Of a stretch of DNA of 5,021 nt, positions 1-5,021 are shown in pieces. Both the position numbers and the translations under genes were made by a program. Below the pieces are notes generated by a model, which was not told the DNA's origin, ran no database searches, and saw only the letters and a list, made by a program, of their open reading frames with translations. Position 1 is the stretch's first letter. Every line of letters begins with the position of its first letter. Source of the stretch: Dysgonamonadaceae bacterium (lineage in GTDB: Bacteria; Bacteroidota; Bacteroidia; Bacteroidales; Azobacteroidaceae); contig JAISNS010000112.1 of NCBI GenBank assembly GCA_031276105.1, positions 1 to 5,021 on the forward strand. The letters are read 5' to 3'.

Positions 1-1104
1 CTATACGTTAAACCGGAAGTGCATAATATCGCCGTCTTGGACGATGTATTCTTTTCCTTCGATATTCATTTTCCCGGCTTCTTTACAGGCGTTTTCCGAA
101 CCGTATCGGATATAATCGAGGTATTTGATTACTTCCGCCCGAATGAATCCTTTTTCAAAATCGGAATGGATAACTCCTGCACATTGAGGCGCTTTGCTTC
201 CTTTCAGGTAAGTCCATGCGCGTACTTCCTGCGGCCCGGCCGTCAGGAAGGTTTCCAAGTTCAGTAATTTATAAGCCGCTTTAATCAAACGGTTTACGCC
301 CGATTCTTCCAAACCGAGTTCTTGAAGAAACAGTTGACGTTCGTCGTAAGTATCTAATTCGGCAATTTCCGATTCTATTTTGGCGGCAACAATCAGCAGT
401 TCGGATTTTTCTTTTGCGAGAATCGCATGAATCTCATCAACATAGCGGTTGCCCGAAATGGCGGCATTTTCATCGACATTGCAAACATAAAGCACCGGTT
501 TGTTCGTTAACAGAAATAAGTCGTGAGCCGCTTTCTCTTCATCTTTGTTTGTTAATTCTACGGTTCGGGCCGGTTTGCCTTTTTCCAGCGCGTCTTTGTA
601 ACGCAACAAGACTTCCAACAAGATTTTAGCTTGTTTATCTCCGCCGGTTTGCGCCTGTTTTTGTACCTTGGCAATACGCGATTCGACGGTTTCGAGGTCT
701 TTTAATTGTAACTCATAATCAATGATTTCCTTATCCCGTACAGGATTGACCGAGCCGTCGACATGCGTTACATTTTCATCGTCGAAACAACGCAAGACGT
801 GCAGGATAGCATCGGTTTCGCGGATGTTGGCCAAAAACTTGTTTCCCAAGCCTTCGCCCTGACTCGCGCCTTTAACCAATCCGGCGATATCGACGATTTC
901 TACGGTTGTCGGGACAATTTTTTGCGGATGAACCAATTCCGCCAATTTATTCAGACGTTCGTCGGGTACTGTTATTACGCCCACATTCGGGTCTATTGTG
1001 CAAAACGGAAAATTTGCCGCTTGCGCTTTCGCATTGGAAAGGCAATTAAAAAGCGTGGATTTACCGACATTCGGCAACCCTACAATGCCACATTGTAAAG
1101 CCAT
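1..1104 (-). CDS. ychF: Redox-regulated ATPase YchF (Obg-related P-loop protein)
   Basis: This is a complete 367-residue reading frame, close to the family's usual length of about 363. In order it shows a P-loop GLPNVGKST (residues 9-17), the [10 protein letters not shown] switch region (31-40), the G3 motif [10 protein letters not shown] (72-81), and NVDE at 209-212 where GTPases have NKxD. That G4 change is the known YchF signature and explains its preference for ATP over GTP. A charged helical insertion follows G3 (about 125-195). The C-terminal part (about 283-366) is the TGS-like domain, with [10 protein letters not shown] and the terminal FRFNV typical of the family. From family knowledge, YchF/OLA1 proteins are cytoplasmic, bind ribosomes and influence translation and oxidative-stress responses; the exact role is not settled. 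The ATG is chosen because [16 protein letters not shown] is the canonical N-terminus. The gene is transcribed away from the glycosidase-like gene and looks intact. Confidence 0.97.
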   Translation of the reverse strand: MALQCGIVGLPNVGKSTLFNCLSNAKAQAANFPFCTIDPNVGVITVPDERLNKLAELVHPQKIVPTTVEIVDIAGLVKGASQGEGLGNKFLANIRETDAILHVLRCFDDENVTHVDGSVNPVRDKEIIDYELQLKDLETVESRIAKVQKQAQTGGDKQAKILLEVLLRYKDALEKGKPARTVELTNKDEEKAAHDLFLLTNKPVLYVCNVDENAAISGNRYVDEIHAILAKEKSELLIVAAKIESEIAELDTYDERQLFLQELGLEESGVNRLIKAAYKLLNLETFLTAGPQEVRAWTYLKGSKAPQCAGVIHSDFEKGFIRAEVIKYLDYIRYGSENACKEAGKMNIEGKEYIVQDGDIMHFRFNV

Positions 1105-1144
1105 TCAATAGGTGTTTTATATTGTTAATTATATTTAGCGTGGG

Positions 1145-1152
1145 CAAAGATA
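1145..1152 (-). promoter_or_regulatory. Candidate ychF -7 promoter box
   Basis: On the minus strand this reads TATCTTTG, a perfect match to the Bacteroidota -7 consensus TAnnTTTG. It lies about 40 bases upstream of the ychF ATG, which would give a leader of roughly 30-35 bases. No clean -33 TTTG is seen at the expected distance upstream (only a TTTC), so the call rests on the -7 box and its position. Confidence 0.45.
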
Positions 1153-1304
1153 CTGATTCTATAAGATATATGAAAGAAATAACGATATTTATAAACACCG
1201 GACGTTTTCCACACTGCCTGCCGGTTGAAAAAAACAATCGCCTGTACTTGAATTGAATATCTTTTCCGACGGCAAACAAATTTTCGCTTTTCTCCACAGC
1301 GATT

Positions 1305-1344
1305 GTTAATAAGACACTACTTTTCAACGATTCGTGTTAATAAG
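1305..1344. repeat. Short direct repeat upstream of the glycosidase promoter
   Basis: GTTAATAAG occurs at 1305-1313 and again at 1336-1344. Each copy is preceded by CGATT, directly in the first and with three extra bases in the second. The copies are 31 bp apart, about three helical turns, and lie just upstream of the candidate promoter of the gene at 1457. They could be regulator half-sites, but the region is AT-rich and chance is possible. Confidence 0.3.
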
Positions 1345-1348
1345 TATT

Positions 1349-1380
1349 TTTGCCGGACTTACCGGCAATTTTTACTTTTG
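1349..1380 (+). promoter_or_regulatory. Candidate promoter of the GHL10-like gene, with a palindrome in the spacer
   Basis: TTTG at 1349-1352 and TACTTTTG at 1373-1380 are separated by 20 bases, matching the Bacteroidota -33 TTTG / -7 TAnnTTTG arrangement. A second possible -7 box, TATTTTTG, lies at 1345-1352. The spacer contains an inverted repeat: TTGCCGG at 1350-1356, five unpaired bases, then CCGGCAA at 1362-1368. This could be an operator overlapping the promoter. Because TTTTTA follows it, it could alternatively act as a weak terminator on the plus strand. Initiation from the 1373 box would give a leader of about 70 bases. Confidence 0.5.
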
Positions 1381-1422
1381 CGCCACCAAGCAGGGAAAAC
1401 CGAAAGTTGCGCGAAGCACGGT

Positions 1423-1450
1423 TTTTTAATTTTTAGTTTTTAATTTTTAG
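1423..1450 (+). repeat. Two tandem 14-bp units in the 5' leader
   Basis: TTTTTAATTTTTAG is present twice back to back (1423-1436 and 1437-1450) and ends six bases before the ATG at 1457. There is no Shine-Dalgarno sequence here. Bacteroidota genes often use AU-rich unstructured leaders instead, so the repeat may serve translation initiation. It may equally be slippage-prone low-complexity sequence. Confidence 0.6.
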
Positions 1451-1456
1451 TTTATT

Positions 1457-2899
1457 ATGAAGCATATTTCTTTTGTAGCGTTATTTTTATTATTTTTTTA
1501 TTCGGCAGTTTCGGCACAACCGAAGCAGGAAGTCCGGGCAGTGTGGATAGCAACGGCTTTTTCTTTGGATTGGCCGAAACATACCGCTTCCGATACCGAA
1601 GCGCAGAAAAACGAGTTAATATCGGTGTTGGACAAGTTGAAAGCCGCCAATTTCAATACGATTTTTTTTCAGGTACGCCTGCGGGGAAATGTGATTTATA
1701 ATTCCCGCTACGAACCTGTCAGCCGGAGTATTACCCTTTCGTCCCGCTACGATCCCCTTGCGTTTGCCATTGAAGAATGTCATAAACGGGGATTGGAACT
1801 TCATGCATGGTTTACGCCGTATAATTTGGGCAACGACCGCAAGTCTCCTACTATCAGCAATAATGCCGGTATTGTGAAACCAAGTAAGGCTTCCGTAGCA
1901 AAGAAGGAATATTTTTTCGATCCGGGCGAACCTCAGACAAATGAATATCTCCTTTCGCTGATTTTGGAGTTGGTTGCCAATTATGATATCGACGGTTTTC
2001 ATTTCGACCGGATTCGTTATCCGGACGCGGGAGAAGATTTCGACGATTATCCGACTTTCAAGAAATATGGTCGCGGACAAAATACCCGCGCTTGGCGGCG
2101 CGAAAATATCAACCTCTTTGTTTATACCGCCTATGATGCTATTAAGGCGATAAAACCTTGGGTACAAGTAAGCAGTGCAGTGGTAGGCGTTTATTCGAAA
2201 TTGCCTTCGGTCAAGCGTTCTTACCTGAGAGCCTACGACGACGCCTGTCAGGATCCGGCCGACTGGTTGCGGAAAGGCAAGCACGATTTCATCGTTCCCA
2301 TGATGTATTTTTCCAACGATTTGTTTCTGCCGGCTCTCAGCAATTGGATTGATTACAGTTACGGGCGTTATATCGTTCCCGGCTTGGGTATATTCAAATT
2401 AGACGAAAAAGAAGGCAATTGGCCTCCGGAATGGATAACCCGGCAAATCCAATATTCGCGTACCACCCGTGCGCAAGGAAACGCTTTTTACCGGATGCTT
2501 TTTTTAACGGAAAACAAGAAAGGGGTTATGGACGAACTTACCCGGAATTATTACCGGAATCCGGCGCTTCTTTATCCCCTGAAATGGCTGAAAAGTACGT
2601 CGCCTTCCCCACCGGCAGATCCGGAATTTGTAAAGGCCGGAAATACGGTTCACTTACAGTGGAAAAACATGGAAGAACACGGCAAAGAAAAAGTTTTCTA
2701 CAACGTCTATTGTTCTCCGTTTTCGCCGGTCGATACTTCCAATCCGAAAAACTTGATAGCCACACGGTTGGAATCTACTTCCCTGCCGGTTAAGAATCCA
2801 ATCGGTCACTACTATGTGGTTACTTCGTATGACCGCTATCACAACGAAAGTATCAGTTCCAACGAAGTGCACATGAAGTATCAGGTTTCCAGCAAGTAA
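1457..2899 (+). CDS. Exported GHL10/DUF187 family glycoside-hydrolase-like protein with C-terminal FN3-like domain
   Basis: This 480-residue protein has an apparent signal peptide: basic MKH, a hydrophobic stretch at about 5-18, and likely cleavage after SAVSA (20). The following TIM-barrel-type domain (about 25-375) matches the GHL10 (DUF187) family. It has EVRAVWIATAFSLDWP (25-40), NTIFFQVRLRGNVIY with S and EP following (67-87), GLELHAWFTPYNL (112-124), and the likely active-site strand YDIDGFHFDRIRYPD (176-190) with acidic D179 and D184. DFIVPMMYF (277-285) and GLGIFK (309-314) are further family-like strands. Residues about 385-475 look like a fibronectin-III-type domain (HLQWKN, FYNVYCS, YYVVTSYDRYHNES). 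E. coli DigH, of the same family, cleaves denuded peptidoglycan glycan strands. A wall or extracellular glycan substrate is therefore plausible here, but it is inferred, and nothing nearby specifies the substrate. The ATG is supported by the signal peptide. The gene is monocistronic and convergent with the HU gene. Confidence 0.88.
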   Translation: MKHISFVALFLLFFYSAVSAQPKQEVRAVWIATAFSLDWPKHTASDTEAQKNELISVLDKLKAANFNTIFFQVRLRGNVIYNSRYEPVSRSITLSSRYDPLAFAIEECHKRGLELHAWFTPYNLGNDRKSPTISNNAGIVKPSKASVAKKEYFFDPGEPQTNEYLLSLILELVANYDIDGFHFDRIRYPDAGEDFDDYPTFKKYGRGQNTRAWRRENINLFVYTAYDAIKAIKPWVQVSSAVVGVYSKLPSVKRSYLRAYDDACQDPADWLRKGKHDFIVPMMYFSNDLFLPALSNWIDYSYGRYIVPGLGIFKLDEKEGNWPPEWITRQIQYSRTTRAQGNAFYRMLFLTENKKGVMDELTRNYYRNPALLYPLKWLKSTSPSPPADPEFVKAGNTVHLQWKNMEEHGKEKVFYNVYCSPFSPVDTSNPKNLIATRLESTSLPVKNPIGHYYVVTSYDRYHNESISSNEVHMKYQVSSK

Positions 2900-2923
2900 C
2901 AGGAGAGGCTAAACCGGATGTTG

Positions 2924-2929
2924 CTTGAC
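2924..2929 (+). repeat. Putative target-site duplication, left copy
   Basis: CTTGAC directly abuts the left terminal inverted repeat. The identical hexamer directly abuts the right one. A seventh base (G) also matches if the element boundary is shifted by one. Confidence 0.65.
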
Positions 2930-3156
2930 CCCATAGCCGTCAGGTTAATTGTCGTAAATACCTCATTTTCACCTAATTTATTCCAACAAAACAACCTCAG
3001 TAGCAAGTGATGCAATAGATGTTCCCCGACCTCATTAACCTCATTATTATTATAACAATGAGGTAATGCGGTAATGAGGTTCGGCTACTGTGGTTGTTTT
3101 GTTAAATAAAATTAGGTGAAAATGAGGTTCTTACTCGCTAACCTGACGGCTATGGG
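2930..3156. mobile_element. MITE-like non-autonomous element, 227 bp, with 18-bp terminal inverted repeats
   Basis: The ends are perfect 18-bp inverted repeats, CCCATAGCCGTCAGGTTA at 2930-2947 and its complement at 3139-3156. CTTGAC occurs immediately outside both ends (2924-2929 and 3157-3162), as expected for a target-site duplication. Inverted symmetry continues inward: 20 bp perfect at 2960-2979 with 3109-3128, then 20 bp with one mismatch at 2985-3004 with 3084-3103, then ACCTCATTA/ACCTCATT blocks at 3029-3045 pairing with 3057-3080. No long reading frame lies inside, so it could not move itself and would need a transposase in trans. The parent insertion-sequence family is not recognisable from the ends alone. 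It begins 30 bases after the stop of the glycosidase-like gene. If transcribed, it would fold into a long imperfect hairpin. Confidence 0.72.
3057..3080 (+). repeat. Three tandem octamers inside the MITE-like element
   Basis: AATGAGGT, AATGCGGT and AATGAGGT run head to tail. Further complementary copies (ACCTCATT) lie at 2960-2967, 3029-3036 and 3038-3045, and another direct copy at 3121-3128. The octamer is therefore the recurring building block of the element's arms. The right arm has one more unit than the left at the centre, leaving an unpaired copy in the hairpin. Confidence 0.65.
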
Positions 3157-3162
3157 CTTGAC
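3157..3162 (+). repeat. Putative target-site duplication, right copy
   Basis: CTTGAC follows the last base of the right terminal inverted repeat and matches the left copy at 2924-2929. Confidence 0.65.
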
Positions 3163-3268
3163 TCGCAATCCCCTGTAAATCCTGCTCGTTTTTCAGGCTA
3201 TTTGAATCTGTCTGATATTGGGATATTCGCCAGCCGTTTTTTACCTGATAAGCTTCCGCTTTCAAAAT

Positions 3269-3362
3269 GGCTGCGCAGGAAAAAAAAATGACTGCGCATG
3301 AAATTGTCAACGGCTACGCAATAAAAAAAAATGACTGCGCAGCGAAAAAAATCGGCTGCGCA
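3269..3362. repeat. Five-copy GRCTGCGCA array with 21-22 bp period and interleaved A-tracts
   Basis: Copies start at 3269 (GGCTGCGCA), 3290 (GACTGCGCA), 3312 (GGCTACGCA, one change), 3333 (GACTGCGCA) and 3354 (GGCTGCGCA). The spacings are 21, 22, 21 and 21 bp, close to two helical turns. The second base alternates G, A, G, A, G, which suggests an ancestral 42-43 bp unit. A-runs of 9, 9 and 7 bases lie at 3280-3288, 3323-3331 and 3345-3351. Most copies contain the self-complementary TGCGCA, so neighbouring copies can pair as hairpins. The array occupies the convergent gap just past the HU stop codon. Confidence 0.75.
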
Positions 3363-3370
3363 GTCATTTT
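3328..3370 (-). terminator. Rho-independent terminator of the HU-related gene, possibly bidirectional
   Basis: There is a perfect 16-bp inverted repeat, AAAATGACTGCGCAGC at 3328-3343 and its complement at 3355-3370, with an 11-base loop. Read on the minus strand, the GC-rich stem runs into a continuous T-tract of nine bases (complement of 3323-3331). It lies about 33 bases after the HU stop. On the plus strand only TTTT follows, so it may also stop transcription from the convergent glycosidase-like gene, less efficiently. The stem is built from the last two copies of the repeat array. Confidence 0.8.
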
Positions 3371-3402
3371 GATACGCTTGTGCAAGGAGGAAAAATATCC
3401 GG

Positions 3403-3786
3403 TTATACCTTTATAAACTTCGCATTTTTCAACATTTCCTGCAATTTTGCACCGGGAGTAAAAATTACGCCCGCTTTCTTTACCGCGGTTGCCGTAACTT
3501 CTTCGGTAGAGTCTTTACCCTCGCTGCTTAATGTGATACGAAGGCTGCCCAAATCGCCCAAACGAATAATTCTACCGTCAGACAAGCCGCTTACGGCTTC
3601 CTCGACCATTGCATAAAGCACCGCGCGGATGTCTGCGCCGTTTACTGTACTTGCCTTTTCAATGGCTTTTGTCAAGCCGTCAAGACTGATTTCCCTGTCG
3701 TGAACAGGACTTGCGTAAAATTTTTTTACACCACCGCCAGCAACTCCGGGTTGCCCGCGTTCTACTGATTTAATTTGAATAGCCAT
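3403..3786 (-). CDS. HU-related (HU-HIG type) histone-like DNA-binding protein
   Basis: This 127-residue protein resembles the Bacteroidota HU-related family, longer than classical HU at about 90 residues. The N-terminal part carries KKFYASPV (21-28), typical of this family, where classical HU has its short N-terminal helix. Helices follow at about 35-68 (LDGLTKAIEKAS, ADIRAVLYAMVEEAVSGL), then the HU core signature GRIIRLGDLGSLRIT (71-85). The beta-arm region is short (about 86-105), and the end is KKAGVIFTPGAKLQEMLKNAKF, matching the HU C-terminal strand and helix. It probably binds DNA as a dimer and shapes the nucleoid; sequence specificity cannot be read from here. The ATG is the usual MAIQIKSVERGQPG start. 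It is the last gene before a strong terminator. The barrel gene lies upstream on the same strand, but a gap of 313 bases suggests separate transcription. Confidence 0.93.
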   Translation of the reverse strand: MAIQIKSVERGQPGVAGGGVKKFYASPVHDREISLDGLTKAIEKASTVNGADIRAVLYAMVEEAVSGLSDGRIIRLGDLGSLRITLSSEGKDSTEEVTATAVKKAGVIFTPGAKLQEMLKNAKFIKV

Positions 3787-3820
3787 AATTTTTATGTTTA
3801 GAATTTAATAAATGTAACGG

Positions 3821-3852
3821 TAAAATTATAGTATTATTATCTGTTGTGCAAA
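3821..3852 (-). promoter_or_regulatory. Candidate promoter of the HU-related gene
   Basis: Read on the minus strand, TTTG (3852-3849) is followed after 20 bases by TAATTTTA (3828-3821). This is the Bacteroidota -33/-7 arrangement with one mismatch at the last base of the -7 box. It lies 34 bases before the ATG at 3786, leaving an AT-rich leader of roughly 27 bases without a Shine-Dalgarno sequence. Confidence 0.42.
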
Positions 3853-4063
3853 TTTCCCTGCGTTTGAAATGCACCCCCTTGCCGGGGCCGTAAAGAATAT
3901 TCAAATGAATGGGAACGGAGAATATGAAAAATTCATCTAAAATGTTTTCCCGGCTCTTGAGCGTGGATGCTTGTAATTATGCTAAACAGGGATAATAGTA
4001 TTAAAAGATTTTTTTTCATCGGTTTTTTTATTAATCGTTATTTGCTTCGGTGCAATGTTTTAA
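3853..4063. other. Intergenic stretch with no supported gene
   Basis: This is the rest of the gap between the HU-related and barrel genes. It holds small inverted repeats (CCCC-TTGCC-GGGG near 3874-3886; ATTCA-AA-TGAAT at 3898-3909), a 28-codon plus-strand reading frame (3909-3995) that resembles nothing known to me, and T-runs near 4010-4030. None of these is strong enough to name. Confidence 0.5.
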
Positions 4064-4090
4064 CTCGGCGAAAGCTCTGCCTTCGCCGAG
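4064..4090 (-). terminator. Hairpin after the beta-barrel gene, possible terminator
   Basis: CTCGGCGAA at 4064-4072 is complementary to TTCGCCGAG at 4082-4090, nine GC-rich pairs. Two more G-C pairs form after an A.C mismatch, leaving a three-base loop. It begins ten bases beyond the stop of the barrel gene. On the minus strand the stem is followed by TTAAAACATT rather than a clean T-run, so it is a weak intrinsic terminator or an mRNA-stabilising 3' hairpin. Confidence 0.5.
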
Positions 4091-4099
4091 CGGGAGGAA

Positions 4100-4630
4100 T
4101 TAAAAAAAGTAACCTGCTGATAATTTAACATTTCTGTTTTGAATGGAGGATAAACCGAGTATGTCTTTTGCTGTATCCCATCCGTTTACATCCATTTGGT
4201 CAAAAAGACCGTGGTCATAGCCGACAGTTATTTGCACTTTATTGAATTGCAGACCACCCATAACGGAGACTCCTGCATCAAAACGGTTCAACATTCCATC
4301 GCTTCCATACGCGCCTTTACTTCCATTTATCCCATAAGCCAGATAAGGTCCGGCTGCTAAAATAAGGTTAAGATCCAAGCCAAGATTCACTTTATATCCT
4401 GCATAAACAGGCAATTGAATAAAATTAAGACGGCTTGTTTCCGATCCTTGATTAGTAGCTTTTTCTGTCATCCCCTGCATGGAATACAACAGTTCCGGTT
4501 GCAAAAAAAACTTAGTTGATAAATCATACTGGACAATAAGTCCTAAATGAACTCCGGAAGCATAGCCGATAGTATAACCGGGGATACTTGAACCATCCAT
4601 TGCTTCATAGGCATCTTTCCATCCTGACAT
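4100..4630 (-). CDS. Outer-membrane beta-barrel (PorT-like) protein, lacking its signal peptide, probably 5'-truncated
   Basis: The frame gives 176 residues from the first ATG. It shows repeated amphipathic strands of the small Bacteroidota barrel family (OMP_b-brl_2 type): GVHLGLIVQYDL (27-38), KFFLQPELLYSMQGM (40-54), LNFIQLPVYAGYKV (69-82), LILAAGPYLAYGI (89-101), FDAGVSVMGGLQF (117-129), VQITVGYDHGL (131-141), ending NVKLSAGYFF with the terminal aromatic typical of barrel proteins. Such proteins insert in the outer membrane and need a signal peptide; none is present. Reading upstream of the ATG in the same frame gives TIKRGLNFST (4631-4660), which matches the usual mature N-terminus (KAGLNFS-like), and then a TGA at 4661-4663. 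The homologous region thus extends beyond the start codon while the export signal is missing. It lies 54 bases downstream of the neighbouring gene's stop, with no clear promoter. It may be a pseudogene or a silent cassette; its function is unknown. Confidence 0.72.
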   Translation of the reverse strand: MSGWKDAYEAMDGSSIPGYTIGYASGVHLGLIVQYDLSTKFFLQPELLYSMQGMTEKATNQGSETSRLNFIQLPVYAGYKVNLGLDLNLILAAGPYLAYGINGSKGAYGSDGMLNRFDAGVSVMGGLQFNKVQITVGYDHGLFDQMDVNGWDTAKDILGLSSIQNRNVKLSAGYFF

Positions 4631-4684
4631 CGTGGAAAAATTTAACCCTCGTTTTATTGTTCAAATACTTCCTTCCATGTATGT

Positions 4685-5021
4685 TTATTCTTTTACTATT
4701 TGAACCACTATGATTTGTGAATATTTATCTAAAGCAAAAACAAATAATGTATCATGAATTGTTATTGGTATAATTACTAATCGATACCCTCTTTCTAAAT
4801 CTTCCCATTTATTCTTTTTTACATGATCTAATATTTCTTCATAATCATTTAGGGAACATTTAAGAATATATTCTTCGGAATAATCTCCACCAATAGCGGC
4901 TACCCATTCAAAATTGGTAACAGACAGCGAATCTTCTACTATGATTCCCGTTTTTTCTTTCAGTAAAAATTTTAATTCATCTTCATTAAAAGAAGGATTA
5001 CAATGACAACTGCCAAGTACC
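4685..5021 (-). CDS. 3' part of an unrecognised gene, probably a small lipoprotein (runs off the window)
   Basis: An open frame of 111 codons runs from the right edge to a TAA at 4685-4687, with no in-frame stop. Its first visible residues are VLGSCHCNPSFNEDELKF. LGSC fits a lipobox (L-x-S-C), so the missing part is probably just a signal peptide of about 15-20 residues. The protein would then be a lipidated periplasmic or surface protein of roughly 105-110 mature residues. The rest mixes charged and hydrophobic stretches (FEWVAAIGGDYSEEYILKC, YEEILDHVKKNKWEDLERG) and ends with two beta-like strands, RLVIIPITIHDTLFVFAL and SQIIVVQIVKE. I do not recognise a family. The region is clearly more AT-rich than the genes to the left, suggesting accessory origin. 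The coherent codon pattern and lack of stops in such AT-rich sequence support a real gene. Confidence 0.7.
   Translation of the reverse strand, partial: VLGSCHCNPSFNEDELKFLLKEKTGIIVEDSLSVTNFEWVAAIGGDYSEEYILKCSLNDYEEILDHVKKNKWEDLERGYRLVIIPITIHDTLFVFALDKYSQIIVVQIVKE

Noticed and set aside
1061..1327. Minus-strand 88-codon open frame overlapping the start of ychF
   Set aside because: It overlaps the ychF start in another frame, contains the likely ychF promoter box, and its translation resembles no protein family.
1616..2284. 222-codon minus-strand open frame inside the glycosidase-like gene
   Set aside because: It is antisense to a clearly coding gene with family motifs along its whole length, and its own translation has no recognisable domain. 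This is a codon-bias shadow.
2930..3156. Interpretation of the inverted repeat as a simple transcription terminator or riboswitch
   Set aside because: Its length, perfect 18-bp ends and exactly abutting direct repeats fit transposition better. No T-run follows the outer stem, and no downstream plus-strand gene exists to regulate.
3269..3362. CRISPR-like array
   Set aside because: The repeats are only 9-10 bp, the spacers are 11-13 bp and A-rich rather than unique, and no cas gene is present.
3380..3616. Plus-strand 78-codon frame across the 3' half of the HU-related gene
   Set aside because: It is antisense to conserved HU sequence. Its apparent GGAGG-like upstream bases are the sequence just past the HU stop codon.
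3849..3873. Imperfect palindrome GTGCAAATTTC / GAAATGCAC upstream of the HU promoter
   Set aside because: Pairing needs a two-base bulge, and the region is AT-rich. It is too weak to call an operator.

Overview
The window looks like a chromosomal segment from a member of the Bacteroidota, most likely Bacteroidales. Three things point there: a histone-like protein of the Bacteroidota-specific HU-related type, a PorT-like outer-membrane beta-barrel protein, and several matches to the Bacteroidota sigma-factor promoter (-33 TTTG, -7 TAnnTTTG). There is no rRNA, tRNA or CRISPR array, and no transposase gene.

Layout, left to right. (1) 1-1104, minus strand: complete ychF, a conserved P-loop ATPase. 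(2) 1105-1456: a divergent intergenic region with a candidate ychF promoter and a candidate promoter, palindrome and tandem-repeat leader for the next gene. (3) 1457-2899, plus strand: an exported GHL10/DUF187-type glycoside-hydrolase-like protein with a C-terminal fibronectin-III-like domain. (4) 2900-3402: a convergent intergenic region. It holds a 227-bp element with perfect 18-bp terminal inverted repeats, exactly bracketed by a 6-bp direct repeat (a MITE-like insertion). It also holds a five-copy GRCTGCGCA array with 21-22 bp spacing, whose last two copies form a strong terminator hairpin. (5) 3403-3786, minus strand: the HU-related DNA-binding protein. (6) 3787-4099: intergenic, with a plausible HU promoter and a GC-rich hairpin after the upstream gene. 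(7) 4100-4630, minus strand: an outer-membrane beta-barrel gene that lacks its signal peptide. Barrel-like sequence continues in frame upstream of the ATG until a TGA, so it is probably 5'-truncated. (8) 4685-5021, minus strand: the 3' part of an AT-rich gene that runs off the right edge. It probably encodes a small lipoprotein, because a lipobox-like LGSC lies at the very edge.

The genes do not form one pathway. ychF and HU are housekeeping genes, and the glycosidase-like protein probably acts on envelope or extracellular glycans. The right end (about 4630-5021) is visibly more AT-rich and carries the broken barrel gene, so it looks like an accessory or rearranged boundary. The most interesting unexplained structures are the MITE-like element and the helically phased repeat array next to the HU gene.
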